A stretch of DNA of 64,000 bases from an uncultured Chitinophaga sp. (GCA_902168205.1 CABHOK010000003.1:496001-560000); one strand, 5' to 3'; positions 24,773 through 35,108 are shown, numbered from the stretch's first letter. The notes: a model not told the origin generated them from the letters alone. Translations and numbers: made by a program.

Positions 24773-25996
24773 ATGATCTGCACTATCTATTCGCACCACC
24801 TGGTCTTTGACAGAATTGTAGAAATTGTAAAACGAACATTTTCCGGTGCAGCCATATCGGTAGGTACTCAGGACGAATTTAGTATTGCTGATGTTGAAAT
24901 TAAGGGTGGACTCTTCAGTTCTTCAAAAAAAATGAAAGTGTCATACCGGCAGAGAACTATACCTTCGTACCAATTGCCCGAGATCGATGATAGTCCGCTA
25001 ACACGAAACCTTAAAGGACTATACGGCTTTGTGAGTTCGTTGCCGGCCAGGAATGAAAAGATCAAAGGTTTATTTCTTCATAAGATCCAAACGCTCAATT
25101 GCGAATTCTCGGTGATCGTAGAGAAGGGCGAGATCAAAGAACTAAAGTCGCTGATAGCAACGTTCGCTAAAGACTTTGATGCTATACTTTTTGTACAACC
25201 CAACACCGTTATAAGCCGATCTTCCGGGCAACACTTTGTTGACAAAGATTTGAGATTAATAATCGATGGACAAGGTAACTCCGAGATTGATACACTCGAT
25301 GTTTCCATTGACTCGGTATACTTTGATGCTTCACAAACAGAACTCTCCGAAAGTCAAAAGAGCAGGAAGGAACGTAACGAACAAATACTCCAGCAACGAA
25401 ACATAAAAGTAAACAGGAATCTTCCCTGTATAGAAGATGAACATGAGACTGTAATACGATCGCCCCGCGAGATTGCTACCCGGGTTAGTATTCTGGCCTT
25501 TACAAACCTGGTGGCGTTTGGTAACATAACCGGTGATGACGCGATAGCCTATCTGAAACAGTATAAGCTGTGGGATGAAGTAACACCCAATGAAAAGGAA
25601 TTTCTGGCAGACCCAACAGACGCCAAGCGCAACCAGGAAACCTGGAAGTGTGAATGTATCTGGGTTTTGATGTGGGCGTTGAATAAGGTAAGTGATCTTG
25701 GGTTCCCGGACGAATTATGCAGTTTGAATGCTATAGCGCCTCACGACTATCCGATTGGACAAGGTAAGGACCCGAATAATTTTATCAACGCCATAACCAG
25801 CAGTCGCACGAAAGAAGAAATTCTCGATGCCAACGATCTATACTATAGAATTGACTGGGCTTGTGTAGATGCACGTATCAATAACCAGCAGATTGCTGAG
25901 GTTAATGCAAGCGTTGTATACGAAAGACACTATGCCCTGAACTGGCTTGTAAACTATATGGATCAGGCCTGGGACGATGTCAGCTGCGATACGTAG
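24773..25996 (+). CDS. DUF4272 domain-containing protein
   Basis: 407 residues. The N-terminal half is an uncharacterised alpha/beta region. The C-terminal DUF4272 domain (about 210-407) shows SPREIATRVSILAFTNLVAFG, YKLWDEVTPNEKEFLADP, CIWVLMWALNKVSDLGFPDE, ILDANDLYYRIDWACVDARI and the closing VYERHYALNWLVNYMDQAWD. The family is widespread but unassigned; some members occur in toxin/immunity or defence-rich regions. No signal peptide, so cytoplasmic. It stands alone in an accessory region. Confidence 0.88.
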   Translation: MICTIYSHHLVFDRIVEIVKRTFSGAAISVGTQDEFSIADVEIKGGLFSSSKKMKVSYRQRTIPSYQLPEIDDSPLTRNLKGLYGFVSSLPARNEKIKGLFLHKIQTLNCEFSVIVEKGEIKELKSLIATFAKDFDAILFVQPNTVISRSSGQHFVDKDLRLIIDGQGNSEIDTLDVSIDSVYFDASQTELSESQKSRKERNEQILQQRNIKVNRNLPCIEDEHETVIRSPREIATRVSILAFTNLVAFGNITGDDAIAYLKQYKLWDEVTPNEKEFLADPTDAKRNQETWKCECIWVLMWALNKVSDLGFPDELCSLNAIAPHDYPIGQGKDPNNFINAITSSRTKEEILDANDLYYRIDWACVDARINNQQIAEVNASVVYERHYALNWLVNYMDQAWDDVSCDT

Positions 25997-26023
25997 CCGG
26001 GCAGATATAGTATATATTATTTT

Positions 26024-26172
26024 TTACCTGGCGAAAGCATTGGTGATCAGCCAGGTCTGCATAGCTTCGTAATATCCATCACAGGCAGCCCCGTTGATCA
26101 CTGGCCTTTTAATATAGCAAGAATTATTGATTGCCCGGTATAGCCTCACGTTTACTGATCCATCTTTCTTTT
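26024..26172 (-). pseudogene. C-terminal fragment of an unrecognised protein
   Basis: A minus-strand frame with a clean stop but no start reads DGSVNVRLYRAINNSCYIKR then PVINGAACDGYYEAMQTWLI and TNAFAR. It looks like the end of a real protein, with codon use like its neighbours. A stop codon directly precedes it, so the rest was lost. I cannot name the family. Confidence 0.35.
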
Positions 26173-26209
26173 AAATCCATCATGCTATATCCGGTATCAT
26201 TACATCGGG

Positions 26210-26562
26210 GTGAGGCCATTTGTGTCATTCCGGAAAACAACGTTGAAAGACTATTCGCCTTATTTCAATACAGCAACGGCAGCGCCTGCTGTAAGTAACA
26301 ACAACCATCCGGCAAACAATAATATATATGCCGGTATAGACATTACAGCAGATCATAAATTTACTCCCAAAGCGTACGGTGGTGCGGTATCCAACACATT
26401 GAATGTAAATTACTGTTGCAGGCACGGTTGGCTTACTCGCCTGTAAAAGAAGTAACTATTTTTGTGAATGGACGAAACTTGTTGGCTGACGACAACAGAG
26501 AGTACTATCATGGCGATAAGACTTCGATGATGTTGCTGGGTGGTTTCAACTTTCAGTTTTAA
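26210..26562 (+). pseudogene. Remnant of a TonB-dependent receptor-like outer membrane protein
   Basis: The first frame gives YAGIDITADHKFTPKAYGGA and SNTLNVNY. After a frame change near 26415 it continues as LLLQARLAYSPVKEVTIFVN then GRNLLADDNREYYHGDKTSM and ends LLGGFNFQF with TAA. Alternating strands and the terminal aromatic F-x-F are the C-terminal barrel of a TonB-dependent receptor or related porin. Only about 115 codons remain, so this is gene debris; no intact copy is in the window. Confidence 0.65.
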
Positions 26563-26630
26563 TATATACAGTATAGCTGTGATTCATTAACGCAGTGATC
26601 TTGCTGTGTTGATGATTTCAGATTGTTTGA

Positions 26631-28343
26631 TCATGAGACGAGGGGCAGATCAAACGAAAAAGTGGTGCCCTCTCCAGGTATACTTTCTGCGAATATTTTT
26701 CCGTTCTGCGATTCTATAATTTCTTTGGATATGGCGAGTCCTAATCCTGAACCGTTGGTGGCGCCCGGAGCCTGAAAGAACTTCTCGAACAAACGGCTCA
26801 TAAATTCAGGAGCTATACCGGTACCAAAGTCCTGCACCGAAAAACGGATCGCATGATCGTGCTGAAAGCAGCGTATAATTATTTTACCATGTTCCTGACT
26901 ATGGCGGATAGCATTGGTGAGAAAGTTAACAAGCACCCAGGTAGTTTTATCCGGATCAGCTTGTATAGTTGAAATGTTTTCTGGAGTCTCTATCGCTATG
27001 GCAATATGCTTGCGTTGTGCCTGCGTGTTAACAGAATCTTTAGCTGCATGAAGAAGTTCTTTCGGATTAACAGATTTTATTGTAAGCCTTATGTTACCCG
27101 TTTCCACCTGGGCCAGGTCGAGTAGCTCATGTGTTATTTTTGATAGGCGGGTAATTTCATCGCGCATCGTTACGGCCAGGTTTTCCTGTTCTTCGTTCAG
27201 TTGGCCGACACGATTGTCCAGTAAAAGTTTCGTGCACATTTGCAGTGAAGCGATGGGAGTTTTTAACTCATGCGAGATCGTGGCTATGAAGTTTGTTTTG
27301 GCAAGGTCAAGTTCTTTGAAGGGCGTTACGTTCTTTAATAAAAGTACTTGTCCAATCAAGGCTATATTTTTTTCACCGGTAGGAGTATAGCGGACAATGA
27401 TAGTTTCTTTTGCAAAGTAATTTTCCTTACCGGATACTACGATCTTTATCAGATTGCTTTCATTGCCTTTCGCATTTCCTTCGCGAATCAGGTTGCGCAG
27501 TAAATCATTTTCAAGCGCAACATCCGGAGCGTAGCGGCCCACCAGTTTATCTTTACCTATATTTAGAAGGATCAGGGCCTGGTCGTTGGCGAAAATTATT
27601 TTCTTATGTTCGTCAAGTCCAATCACCGGGTCACGCATCAGGTTGATAATAGTTTCGATGCGTCTCTTCTCAAAGATCGCCCGTGCCAGGTTACTATGTT
27701 CATATTCATCCAGCTTCTCAGCCATTTGATTGAACGCCTGTGCAAGCTCCTCGAATTCATCATGTCGATCAAAATGGAGTCGCTCCTCATAATTCTTGTC
27801 GGCAATGGATTTGATACTGTTGGTAAGCTGCACAATGGGATTGGCGATATAGCCCGGAAAATTTACGATGAACGTAAACGCTACGATGGCAAATATAGAG
27901 AGCGTGATCACCACGTAAGTCGATGCACGCGTAGCGGTCTCCTGGGCTACCGTATTTTTTCGTACAATGGCATTCATGTTTATCTCATGAATGTGCAGGG
28001 CTGCCATTTGTAGAGCTTTCGTAGTGATGGTGTCGTTCGGGTTGGCACGGTATCGTTCAAAGGCAGTACGCAGTTGCAGGGTTGCATTGCGTTCGTGCGG
28101 TTCGGTAATGTTCGCCTCCTGCCGGATTAAATTTACTTCGATCGAATCGATGGGTGTAGGGTAATCATGATTCGTGAGCTTGAGTATATTTTGAGTATAC
28201 TCAAGTGTTTCATAGTTGTTGCGAATTATATTCTGTGTAGCCTGCGACAGTTCATGCAGGTAGTATAACCCTATGCCACCTATGGCAAGAATAACGGCAA
28301 ACAGGAATGCCACCCCCAGCGCTACTTTCGTTTTTATACTCAT
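26631..28343 (-). CDS. Sensor histidine kinase of the kdp locus (HAMP-PAS-HisKA-HATPase)
   Basis: 570 residues. Membrane spans at about 8-28 and 142-163 flank a periplasmic helical domain. A HAMP linker (ANPIVQLTNSIKSIADKNY), a PAS domain (about 225-335), HisKA (ATISHELKTPIASLQMC) and HATPase_c (VLVNFLTNAIRHS; GTGIAP; GSGLGLAISKEII) follow. It overlaps the KdpD-type gene by 4 nt (ATGA). In Bacteroidota the cytosolic KdpD sensor and the membrane kinase are separate proteins, and this pair fits that arrangement. The likely partner is the sigma-54 response regulator at 36431-37795. Confidence 0.93.
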   Translation of the reverse strand: MSIKTKVALGVAFLFAVILAIGGIGLYYLHELSQATQNIIRNNYETLEYTQNILKLTNHDYPTPIDSIEVNLIRQEANITEPHERNATLQLRTAFERYRANPNDTITTKALQMAALHIHEINMNAIVRKNTVAQETATRASTYVVITLSIFAIVAFTFIVNFPGYIANPIVQLTNSIKSIADKNYEERLHFDRHDEFEELAQAFNQMAEKLDEYEHSNLARAIFEKRRIETIINLMRDPVIGLDEHKKIIFANDQALILLNIGKDKLVGRYAPDVALENDLLRNLIREGNAKGNESNLIKIVVSGKENYFAKETIIVRYTPTGEKNIALIGQVLLLKNVTPFKELDLAKTNFIATISHELKTPIASLQMCTKLLLDNRVGQLNEEQENLAVTMRDEITRLSKITHELLDLAQVETGNIRLTIKSVNPKELLHAAKDSVNTQAQRKHIAIAIETPENISTIQADPDKTTWVLVNFLTNAIRHSQEHGKIIIRCFQHDHAIRFSVQDFGTGIAPEFMSRLFEKFFQAPGATNGSGLGLAISKEIIESQNGKIFAESIPGEGTTFSFDLPLVS

Positions 28344-29464
28344 GACAGAATGATAAGGTCAGTCTCGGAGTTTGATAGTTTGTTTAAAAGCTGGTTAAAT
28401 GTATTGGTTTTCAGAATAACCTGCCATAAGTGAAAGTGTGGTTTACCAATGCAAACGGTAGTGATCTGTTTTTCTTCTACAATCTTTACAATGGTGGAGG
28501 TTATGCTTTTATTTTTTACCTGCAGCACCTCGGCGCCCAGTTCCGTAGCCAGTTTGAAATTGTTGATGAGATGTCGCTGTACCGATAGCTTGATTCGGTT
28601 TGTATCTTCACGCGGTGTCTGTACATAGAGTACATACCACTTGGAATTATAGTAACTCGCGAGCCGGGCCGTCTTGCGAATGATCATGCGCGCAATTTCA
28701 TCGTTGGAACTGATGCACGCCAGGAAACGCTCATGCCGGAGTCTCACATCAACGGTTACTTCCGTATCTACTTTACGCTCTACCTGCGATGCAACTTCTT
28801 TCAAAGCCAGCTCACGTAACTGAAGAATCTTTTCCGGTTGGAAGAAATTGCCCAAGGCTCGCTCGATTTTGTCAGCAGGATATATCTTGCCCTCTTTAAG
28901 CCGTACAATCAGCTCATCGGCAGTCAGGTCTATATTTACAACTTCATCTGCTAGTTGCAGTATTTTGTCGGGAACACGCTCACTTACTTCTATGCCTGTA
29001 ATGGTGCGTACTTCTTCATTTATACTTTCAATGTGCTGGATGTTAATGGCGCTGATCACGCTGATACCGGCTTCCAGTATCTCCATAACATCCTGCCATC
29101 GCTTTTCATTTTTGCAACCCGGTATATTGCTGTGCGCGAGTTCATCTACGATAACAACTTCCGGATGCTGATTGATGATGGCTTGCGTATCCATCTCTTC
29201 CAGCTCTTTGCCTTTGTAGAATATCTTTTTTCGTTCGATCACAGGGAGACCGCTGGTGAGCGCAGCGGTTTCCTGGCGGTTGTGCGTTTCAATGTAGCCG
29301 ATCGTTACGTCTACACCGTTCTTCAAAAGACTATGGGCTTCCTGCAGCATACGGAATGTTTTGCCAACCCCTGCACTCATGCCGATATATATCTTGAACT
29401 TGCCGCGTTTTGATTTGCGAATAAGGTTAAGAAAATGCTCCACTGATTTTTCTTTCTCGTCCAT
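28340..29464 (-). CDS. Stand-alone KdpD sensor module plus universal-stress domain
   Basis: 374 residues. The KdpD N-terminal domain (about 15-225) includes a P-loop, GMSAGVGKTFRML, and VIVDELAHSNIPG, AINIQHIESINE and the late PADKIERALGNFF. A USP-like domain (about 240-374) carries nucleotide-binding features (VCIGKPHFHLW). The transmembrane, GAF and kinase parts of E. coli KdpD (about 890 residues) are absent and supplied by the adjacent kinase gene. The expected role is sensing K+ or c-di-AMP and modulating that kinase. Confidence 0.93.
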   Translation of the reverse strand: MDEKEKSVEHFLNLIRKSKRGKFKIYIGMSAGVGKTFRMLQEAHSLLKNGVDVTIGYIETHNRQETAALTSGLPVIERKKIFYKGKELEEMDTQAIINQHPEVVIVDELAHSNIPGCKNEKRWQDVMEILEAGISVISAINIQHIESINEEVRTITGIEVSERVPDKILQLADEVVNIDLTADELIVRLKEGKIYPADKIERALGNFFQPEKILQLRELALKEVASQVERKVDTEVTVDVRLRHERFLACISSNDEIARMIIRKTARLASYYNSKWYVLYVQTPREDTNRIKLSVQRHLINNFKLATELGAEVLQVKNKSITSTIVKIVEEKQITTVCIGKPHFHLWQVILKTNTFNQLLNKLSNSETDLIILS

Positions 29465-29468
29465 AGAT

Positions 29469-30548
29469 TCAGAAACTTACGCAAAGCGATGTGCCGATAA
29501 ATGTATTGTCTTTTACCGGTTCATCATTCCTTTCAAACACACGGTCTTTACTCGCTAAGGTACGCACTTCTGTTCGCCAAAGTATAGCATCGTGTACCCG
29601 GTAATCTACATTAAATGACAGTCCTTTGGTTTTGAATCCATTGGCAGTGCCGGTAGCAATAATTACTCCGTTCTCATCGCTGTAATATTCACCACGCAAA
29701 GCAAGGGCAATCTTGTTACTGGCGGCATAGCGTACAATCAGCACAGGAGAATACCACGCGTTGGTGGCTGATGATTCCGGTGTTTTTTCTTCAACACCAT
29801 AATCAAAGCCAACGGTAACGCCAATCTTTTTAGTTACCTGGAATATACCATAGAAGTTATGAAAGTAACGCATCTGTCTTGCACTGTCTGGTTTATCAGT
29901 GCCTATAAATGTGCTGCTGTTTAAAGTTACAGAGGCAGAAGGTTTGAACGTGATTTGTGTTCCGAATGAAGGTAGCGAATTCCCATCCACGCGCTGTATC
30001 CGTTGCCAGCCGTTCAGTATCAAACCGGATAGGAACCACTTTTCGTTATCGGATGTATAGGAGATTTTGGCGCCGGCTTCATAGTACGGTGTATTGTCTG
30101 CCAATATACTTCGTGTCAGGTTCCAGCAATCTTTACCAATGGCGCTTTCAAACCCAATGTGCGATCCAAATATACCGGCATCAATCCACAGGTTCTTTTT
30201 AGCAGAGAGTTTAACGCCTGCATTTGCTTCGTATATATTTTTAAGAACACCAGGCTCTGCCGCCAGGTTTGCATTCGCGTATGTACCCGTCATCAAAGCC
30301 AGGTTCGCGCGTACGTTGTCTGTATTGTAAGAACCTTTTATCATGCCAAGGTTCAGGTTTACTTCATTGTGACGGTTGTACGAATATATAAAACCGGGAC
30401 GGGTATTATTTGGGGGTGTATTGAAATCGTACATATAGTATGTTTCAATGTAGCCATTTACGGTAAAAGGCGAAGGCGCTTTCTCTTCCTGTGCGAAGGT
30501 TGTTGATAATGATAGTATATATAGTGTGAATAGAATATAGTGTTTCAT
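29469..30548 (-). CDS. Outer-membrane beta-barrel porin (BBP2/OmpL-like) in the kdp operon
   Basis: 359 residues. A signal peptide (YILFTLYILSLSTTFAQ) is followed by alternating amphipathic strands rich in aromatic residues (FTVNGYIETYYMYDF; VNLNLGMIKGSYN; FLSGLILNGWQRIQ) and a terminal strand ending LCVSF. The length and N-terminal GYIETYY pattern match the putative beta-barrel porin-2 group. It sits between kdpC and kdpD and should let K+ or other small solutes through the outer membrane under starvation. Confidence 0.85.
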   Translation of the reverse strand: MKHYILFTLYILSLSTTFAQEEKAPSPFTVNGYIETYYMYDFNTPPNNTRPGFIYSYNRHNEVNLNLGMIKGSYNTDNVRANLALMTGTYANANLAAEPGVLKNIYEANAGVKLSAKKNLWIDAGIFGSHIGFESAIGKDCWNLTRSILADNTPYYEAGAKISYTSDNEKWFLSGLILNGWQRIQRVDGNSLPSFGTQITFKPSASVTLNSSTFIGTDKPDSARQMRYFHNFYGIFQVTKKIGVTVGFDYGVEEKTPESSATNAWYSPVLIVRYAASNKIALALRGEYYSDENGVIIATGTANGFKTKGLSFNVDYRVHDAILWRTEVRTLASKDRVFERNDEPVKDNTFIGTSLCVSF

Positions 30549-30575
30549 AGAATGTCTGGTTGTGTTAACCGTTAA

Positions 30576-30636
30576 CCGTTATTTGTTATTCATTGTCGTT
30601 ATGTTTTGTTCACGAATAGCGAATAACAAATGACGG
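30576..30636 (-). repeat. Intercistronic inverted repeat between kdpC and the porin gene
   Basis: CCGTTATTTGTTATTC (30576-30591) pairs with GAATAACAAATGACGG (30621-30636) with one mismatch; a further GATAACGAATAACGG copy follows. It may stabilise the upstream kdp mRNA or set the level of the porin. Confidence 0.5.
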
Positions 30637-30650
30637 ATAACGAATAACGG

Positions 30651-31208
30651 CTAGCGCTTCAATTGATCAAGTGCGATATTAAGACTGAGTATATTTACCG
30701 TTTCCGTTCCGAATAAGGGCTTGTCGGTATATTGGTCGATTAAGGCTATAAGTTTGCCTTCATCTATATTTCGTATATGGGCAATCCTTGCTACTTGTAT
30801 ACGAGCTGCCTGTGGTGAGAGATGAGGATCTAGTCCACTGCCGGAAGCAGTTACAAGTTCAGCTGGTATTTGTTCCTTTTTGATAGTCGGGTTATGTACC
30901 AGGAAAGTATCGATGCGTGCCTGTACCTGCGCGAGGTAATCAGGGTTGGACGGACCTTTGTTGCTTCCTCCGGACCCTGCCGCGTTATAGTTAACGGCTG
31001 AAGGACGTGACCAGAAATATTTATCATTCGTGAACGACTGTCCTATTTTTTCAAAACCATAGCGATTGTCTCCATAGGATATCGTTTCGCCTTTACCCTG
31101 GTTGGGAGCAAGCTGTGCAACGCCCCACACCACAGCGGTATATATACCGCAGAAGAAAACAATGCAGCAAAGTGTTAATAAAGTGGCGGGCAAAATGTGA
31201 TTTTTCAT
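30651..31208 (-). CDS. kdpC: K+-transporting ATPase subunit KdpC
   Basis: 185 residues. One N-terminal membrane span (TLLTLCCIVFFCGIYTAVVWG) is followed by the KdpC periplasmic signature: YFWSRPSAVNYNAAGSGGSN, ELVTASGSGLDPHLSPQAA and VARIAHIRNIDEGKLIALID. KdpC is the single-span accessory subunit that assists nucleotide binding by KdpB. It starts 5 nt after kdpB. Complete and normal. Confidence 0.97.
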   Translation of the reverse strand: MKNHILPATLLTLCCIVFFCGIYTAVVWGVAQLAPNQGKGETISYGDNRYGFEKIGQSFTNDKYFWSRPSAVNYNAAGSGGSNKGPSNPDYLAQVQARIDTFLVHNPTIKKEQIPAELVTASGSGLDPHLSPQAARIQVARIAHIRNIDEGKLIALIDQYTDKPLFGTETVNILSLNIALDQLKR

Positions 31209-31213
31209 ATACG

Positions 31214-33280
31214 TTATAAGATCGTTGATACTACTATGTCAATAAGTTTTATTCCGATGAATGGAACGAGTATACCGCCCAGTCCATAGATGAGCAGGTT
31301 TCTGCGAAGTAATGCTGCGGCACCAATAGGCTTATAGGCAACACCGCGCAATGCCAGCGGTATAAGCAATGGAATAATGATCGCGTTGAAAATGATAGCG
31401 GAAAGGATAGCGCTCTCCGGACTTGCCAGTTGCATGATATTTATACTCTGTAATGCCGGAATGGAAGTGATAAACAAGGCCGGTACAATGGCGAAGTATT
31501 TTGCTACATCGTTCGCTATGCTAAAGGTGGTAAGTGTACCGCGCGTCATCAGCAATTGTTTGCCGATCTCAACTACTTCAATCAACTTGGTAGGATCATT
31601 ATCAAGATCAACCATGTTACCTGCCTCTTTGGCGGCAGCCGTACCACTGTTCATTGCGACTCCAACATCAGCTTGTGCCAGTGCCGGGGCATCGTTGGTA
31701 CCATCGCCCATCATGGCTACGAGTTTACCGCTGGCCTGTTCGGCTTTGATATACTCCATTTTGTCTTCGGGCTTTGCCTCTGCTATAAAATCATCAACGC
31801 CTGCTTTCTGGGCTATATATTTAGCGGTTAACGGATTGTCGCCTGTTACCATAACGGTTTTTACACCCATCTTGCGCAGACGTTCGAAACGTTCGCGTAT
31901 ACCCGGTTTGATAATGTCCTGCAATTCAATGGCACCCATTACTTTATTGTTAACAGAGACAACCAGTGGTGTACCTCCATTGGATGAAATCATATCGACA
32001 GTATTTTTTATCTCGGCAGGAAATGTATTGCCTGCTCTCTCAACTAGTTTTTTGATAGCATCATAAGCACCTTTGCGGATACTTCGGTCTTCCAGGTCAA
32101 TACCAGAGGTACGTGTCTCAGCCGAAAATTTAATGATCTTGGATTGTGGCAGTCCGAATGTAAGGTCTGCTATACTTCCCAGGGTGGCGGGGTGTTTATA
32201 CCCTTTACCTGCGGCAAGCTCAACAATAGATTTACCCTCCGGAGTTTCATCGGTAAGCGATGCTATGGTTGCACACTCGATAAGATCATCTTCTGATATA
32301 CCTTTGGCAGGATAGAAATTTGTAGCCTTACGATTCCCAATGGTAATGGTGCCAGTCTTGTCCAATAGAATTGTGTCCAGGTCACCAGCTGTCTCCACTG
32401 CTTTTCCGGATTTTGTGATCACGTTCGCACGCAACGCACGATCCATCCCTGCTATACCAATAGCGGATAACAACCCGCCAATCGTTGTCGGTATCAGGCA
32501 AACGAACAGTGCTATAAATGCTGCGATGGTGATCGGTGTGTTTGCATAGAGTGAGAAAGGTTGAAGCGTAACACAAACAATGATGAAGATCAAGGTAAAT
32601 GCCGCCAGTAAAATGGTGAGTGCTGTCTCATTCGGTGTTTTCTGGCGCGATGCATTTTCTACCAGCGCGATCATCTTGTCCAGAAAACTTTCGCCAGGCT
32701 TGGAAGTTACAATTACTTTTATCCGGTCTGACAAAACTTTCGTTCCTCCGGTAACAGATGATTTGTCTCCGCCCGATTCGCGAATTACAGGGGCAGATTC
32801 ACCAGTGATCGCGCTTTCGTCAATCGTAGCGATGCCTTCTATAATTTCTCCATCCGCCGGTATAATATCTCCGGCTTCACAAATGAATACATCACCTTTC
32901 CGCAACTGGCTGGACGAGCGGGTGGTAATAACACCGTTATCAGCAATTACTTTCGCAGGGGTTTCTTCACGTGTTTTGCGCAGTGAGTCGGCTTGCGCTT
33001 TACCGCGTGCTTCTGCAATGCCTTCGGCAAAATTTGCAAACAACACAGTAAGCAATAATACCAGGAAGACGATGAAGTTATACAGGAAACTTCCCTGTGA
33101 AGTTTCTCCCGTCAGTATCCAGATACAAACCACGAACATAACGGCTGTGCCAATCTCAACCGTAAACATAACCGGGTTCTTGAATAATATTTTTGGATTC
33201 AGTTTTATAAACGACTGTCTCAAAGCTTCGCTTACAAGCTCGCGTTGAAACAGGGGCGTCTTTCTTTCTCGTGCAGACAT
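31214..33280 (-). CDS. kdpB: K+-transporting P-type ATPase subunit KdpB
   Basis: 688 residues. The actuator motif TGES is at 159-162, the phosphorylation site DKTGT at D307, the nucleotide-binding region follows and the hinge [10 protein letters not shown] is intact. [12 protein letters not shown] in the membrane core is typical of KdpB. It hydrolyses ATP to drive K+ uptake through KdpA. It is placed 43 nt after kdpA in the standard order. Confidence 0.98.
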   Translation of the reverse strand: MSARERKTPLFQRELVSEALRQSFIKLNPKILFKNPVMFTVEIGTAVMFVVCIWILTGETSQGSFLYNFIVFLVLLLTVLFANFAEGIAEARGKAQADSLRKTREETPAKVIADNGVITTRSSSQLRKGDVFICEAGDIIPADGEIIEGIATIDESAITGESAPVIRESGGDKSSVTGGTKVLSDRIKVIVTSKPGESFLDKMIALVENASRQKTPNETALTILLAAFTLIFIIVCVTLQPFSLYANTPITIAAFIALFVCLIPTTIGGLLSAIGIAGMDRALRANVITKSGKAVETAGDLDTILLDKTGTITIGNRKATNFYPAKGISEDDLIECATIASLTDETPEGKSIVELAAGKGYKHPATLGSIADLTFGLPQSKIIKFSAETRTSGIDLEDRSIRKGAYDAIKKLVERAGNTFPAEIKNTVDMISSNGGTPLVVSVNNKVMGAIELQDIIKPGIRERFERLRKMGVKTVMVTGDNPLTAKYIAQKAGVDDFIAEAKPEDKMEYIKAEQASGKLVAMMGDGTNDAPALAQADVGVAMNSGTAAAKEAGNMVDLDNDPTKLIEVVEIGKQLLMTRGTLTTFSIANDVAKYFAIVPALFITSIPALQSINIMQLASPESAILSAIIFNAIIIPLLIPLALRGVAYKPIGAAALLRRNLLIYGLGGILVPFIGIKLIDIVVSTIL

Positions 33281-33323
33281 ATAGATATATATTAAAAATG
33301 TTATAGTATACTACCGGGGCGGA

Positions 33324-35021
33324 TCAGGAAGCGATGCTGTAATATTCCGCTATGGGACCAAGCGCCAGCGCTGTAAAGAACGACAAGGCCACCAGGATTG
33401 CGATCACCGCAAAAGTCATAACACCAAAGGTTCCTGTGTCAGCCTTCAACGTTCCGGCACTCTCGGGTATATATTTCTTTTCGGCCAGAATACCCGCTAT
33501 AGCAATCGGTCCGATGATGGGGATGAAACGCGCCAGCAGCATAATGATACCACAGGATATATTCCACCACGGTGTGTTGTCTCCTAATCCCTCAAAGCCA
33601 CTACCGTTGTTTGCTGAAGATGACGTATACTCATATAACATTTCGGAGAATCCGTGATAGCCGGGGTTGTTGAGCCAGCCATAATCAGGATTGTTATAGA
33701 GTATATAGGATGATAATGCCGTTGCTGCCAGAATCAGAAAGGGGTGCAGCAAGAACACGATCATGGCTATTTTCATTTCGCGCACTTCAATTTTCTTTCC
33801 GAGGAATTCCGGTGTGCGGCCCACCATCAATCCGGAAATGAAAACTGCGATGATGATGAAGATGTAAAAATTAAGAAGTCCTACACCCTTGCCTCCGTAG
33901 AACGCATTGATCTGCATGCCCAGCATGGTGAACATACCCGAGAGTGGAGTGAGGCTATCGTGCATGGCGTTAACAGAACCATTCGAAGTACAGGTTGTAA
34001 CGATGGCCCATAACGCAGATGCTGCACTACCAAAGCGTACTTCTTTTCCTTCCATACTTCCGGCAGTTTGATCAATACCCATGGCCGCTATAGCAGGGTT
34101 GCCGTTCATTTCAAGATATATAGTCGGGATGAGAAATAACAGAAAGCCGGCAGTCATTACCGCGAAGATCATCCATGCGAGCTTCCTGCGTTTCAGGTAA
34201 TACCCCAATGCAAACACCAGCGCAATTGAGATGAGCGGAATGGAGATAGTCTCAACGATGTTGGTTATATAGTTCGGGTTTTCGAAGGGGTGTGCAGAGT
34301 TAACTCCGAAAAATCCACCTCCGTTTGTTCCTACTTGTTTGATCGCGATCATTGCTGCGGCCGGCCCGCGTGATACTTGTACCGTATCGCCCTGCAGCGT
34401 AGTGATGGTATCTTTGCCTTCAAAGGTCATGGGTGTACCGTTGAATACAAGAATAACTGCTACGATAAAAGATACCGGCAACAAAATGCGTGTACACGAT
34501 TTAACAAAGTAATCATAGAAGTTGCCGAGTTTGCTGGTAGTGCGTTCGCGTAGTGCGTTGAACAATACAGCCGCTACGGCCATACCCGCACCAGCACTGA
34601 TAAACTGGTATAGCATGAGTGTAACCTGACCGAAGTAGGACACACCGGATTCACCGGAGTAGTGTTGCAGGTTTGTGTTGGTAACAAAACTTACCGTGGT
34701 GTTAAACGCCAGGTCTGCAGACATGGAGGTATTACCATCCGGGTTAAGGGGAAGCCAGCCCTGGTTCATCAAGACCAACATGCCATAGAGGAACCATACT
34801 ATATTTATAGTCAGCAAGGTGACAAGGTGTTCTTTCCACGTCATCTCCTTCGAAATATTAATACCGCTGATGCGATAGAATAACTTTTCAAGGGGATTGA
34901 AAACAGGGTCCAGAAGTGTTTTCTCTCCGGCATAGACACGCGCTATATATTTACCCAGTGGCATGGCCAGTATAAATGTTAGCAGTAGTATGAAAATAAC
35001 ACTGATAATTTCAGTATTCAT
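33324..35021 (-). CDS. kdpA: K+-transporting ATPase channel-like subunit KdpA
   Basis: 565 residues with about ten membrane spans. The four selectivity-filter repeats are visible as TNTNLQHYSGE, VGTNGGGFFGVNSAHPFENP, TCTSNGSVNAMHDS and TSSSANNGSGFEGLGDN. The protein forms the high-affinity K+ entry pathway of the Kdp complex. It starts 4 nt downstream of kdpF. Confidence 0.98.
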   Translation of the reverse strand: MNTEIISVIFILLLTFILAMPLGKYIARVYAGEKTLLDPVFNPLEKLFYRISGINISKEMTWKEHLVTLLTINIVWFLYGMLVLMNQGWLPLNPDGNTSMSADLAFNTTVSFVTNTNLQHYSGESGVSYFGQVTLMLYQFISAGAGMAVAAVLFNALRERTTSKLGNFYDYFVKSCTRILLPVSFIVAVILVFNGTPMTFEGKDTITTLQGDTVQVSRGPAAAMIAIKQVGTNGGGFFGVNSAHPFENPNYITNIVETISIPLISIALVFALGYYLKRRKLAWMIFAVMTAGFLLFLIPTIYLEMNGNPAIAAMGIDQTAGSMEGKEVRFGSAASALWAIVTTCTSNGSVNAMHDSLTPLSGMFTMLGMQINAFYGGKGVGLLNFYIFIIIAVFISGLMVGRTPEFLGKKIEVREMKIAMIVFLLHPFLILAATALSSYILYNNPDYGWLNNPGYHGFSEMLYEYTSSSANNGSGFEGLGDNTPWWNISCGIIMLLARFIPIIGPIAIAGILAEKKYIPESAGTLKADTGTFGVMTFAVIAILVALSFFTALALGPIAEYYSIAS

Positions 35022-35025
35022 AAGT

Positions 35026-35103
35026 TTAGAATTTTTCAGGTTTTACAAGTACGTAGCACAGGTATATAAATACCAGTATGGATAGAATGAACAGGATAAT
35101 CAT
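35026..35103 (-). CDS. kdpF: K+-transporting ATPase small subunit KdpF
   Basis: 25 residues, a single membrane helix followed by the KdpF ending: MIILFILSILVFIYLCYVLV then KPEKF. The Y-L-x-Y-x-L-x-x-P-E-x-F pattern is diagnostic of KdpF, which stabilises the KdpABC complex in the membrane. It lies between the 27-residue ORF (5 nt upstream) and kdpA (4 nt downstream). Confidence 0.93.
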   Translation of the reverse strand: MIILFILSILVFIYLCYVLVKPEKF

Positions 35104-35108
35104 ATACG

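Noticed and set aside
31377-32066. 229-codon plus-strand ORF opposite kdpB
   Set aside because: It is antisense to a fully conserved kdpB with no protein-like features of its own.
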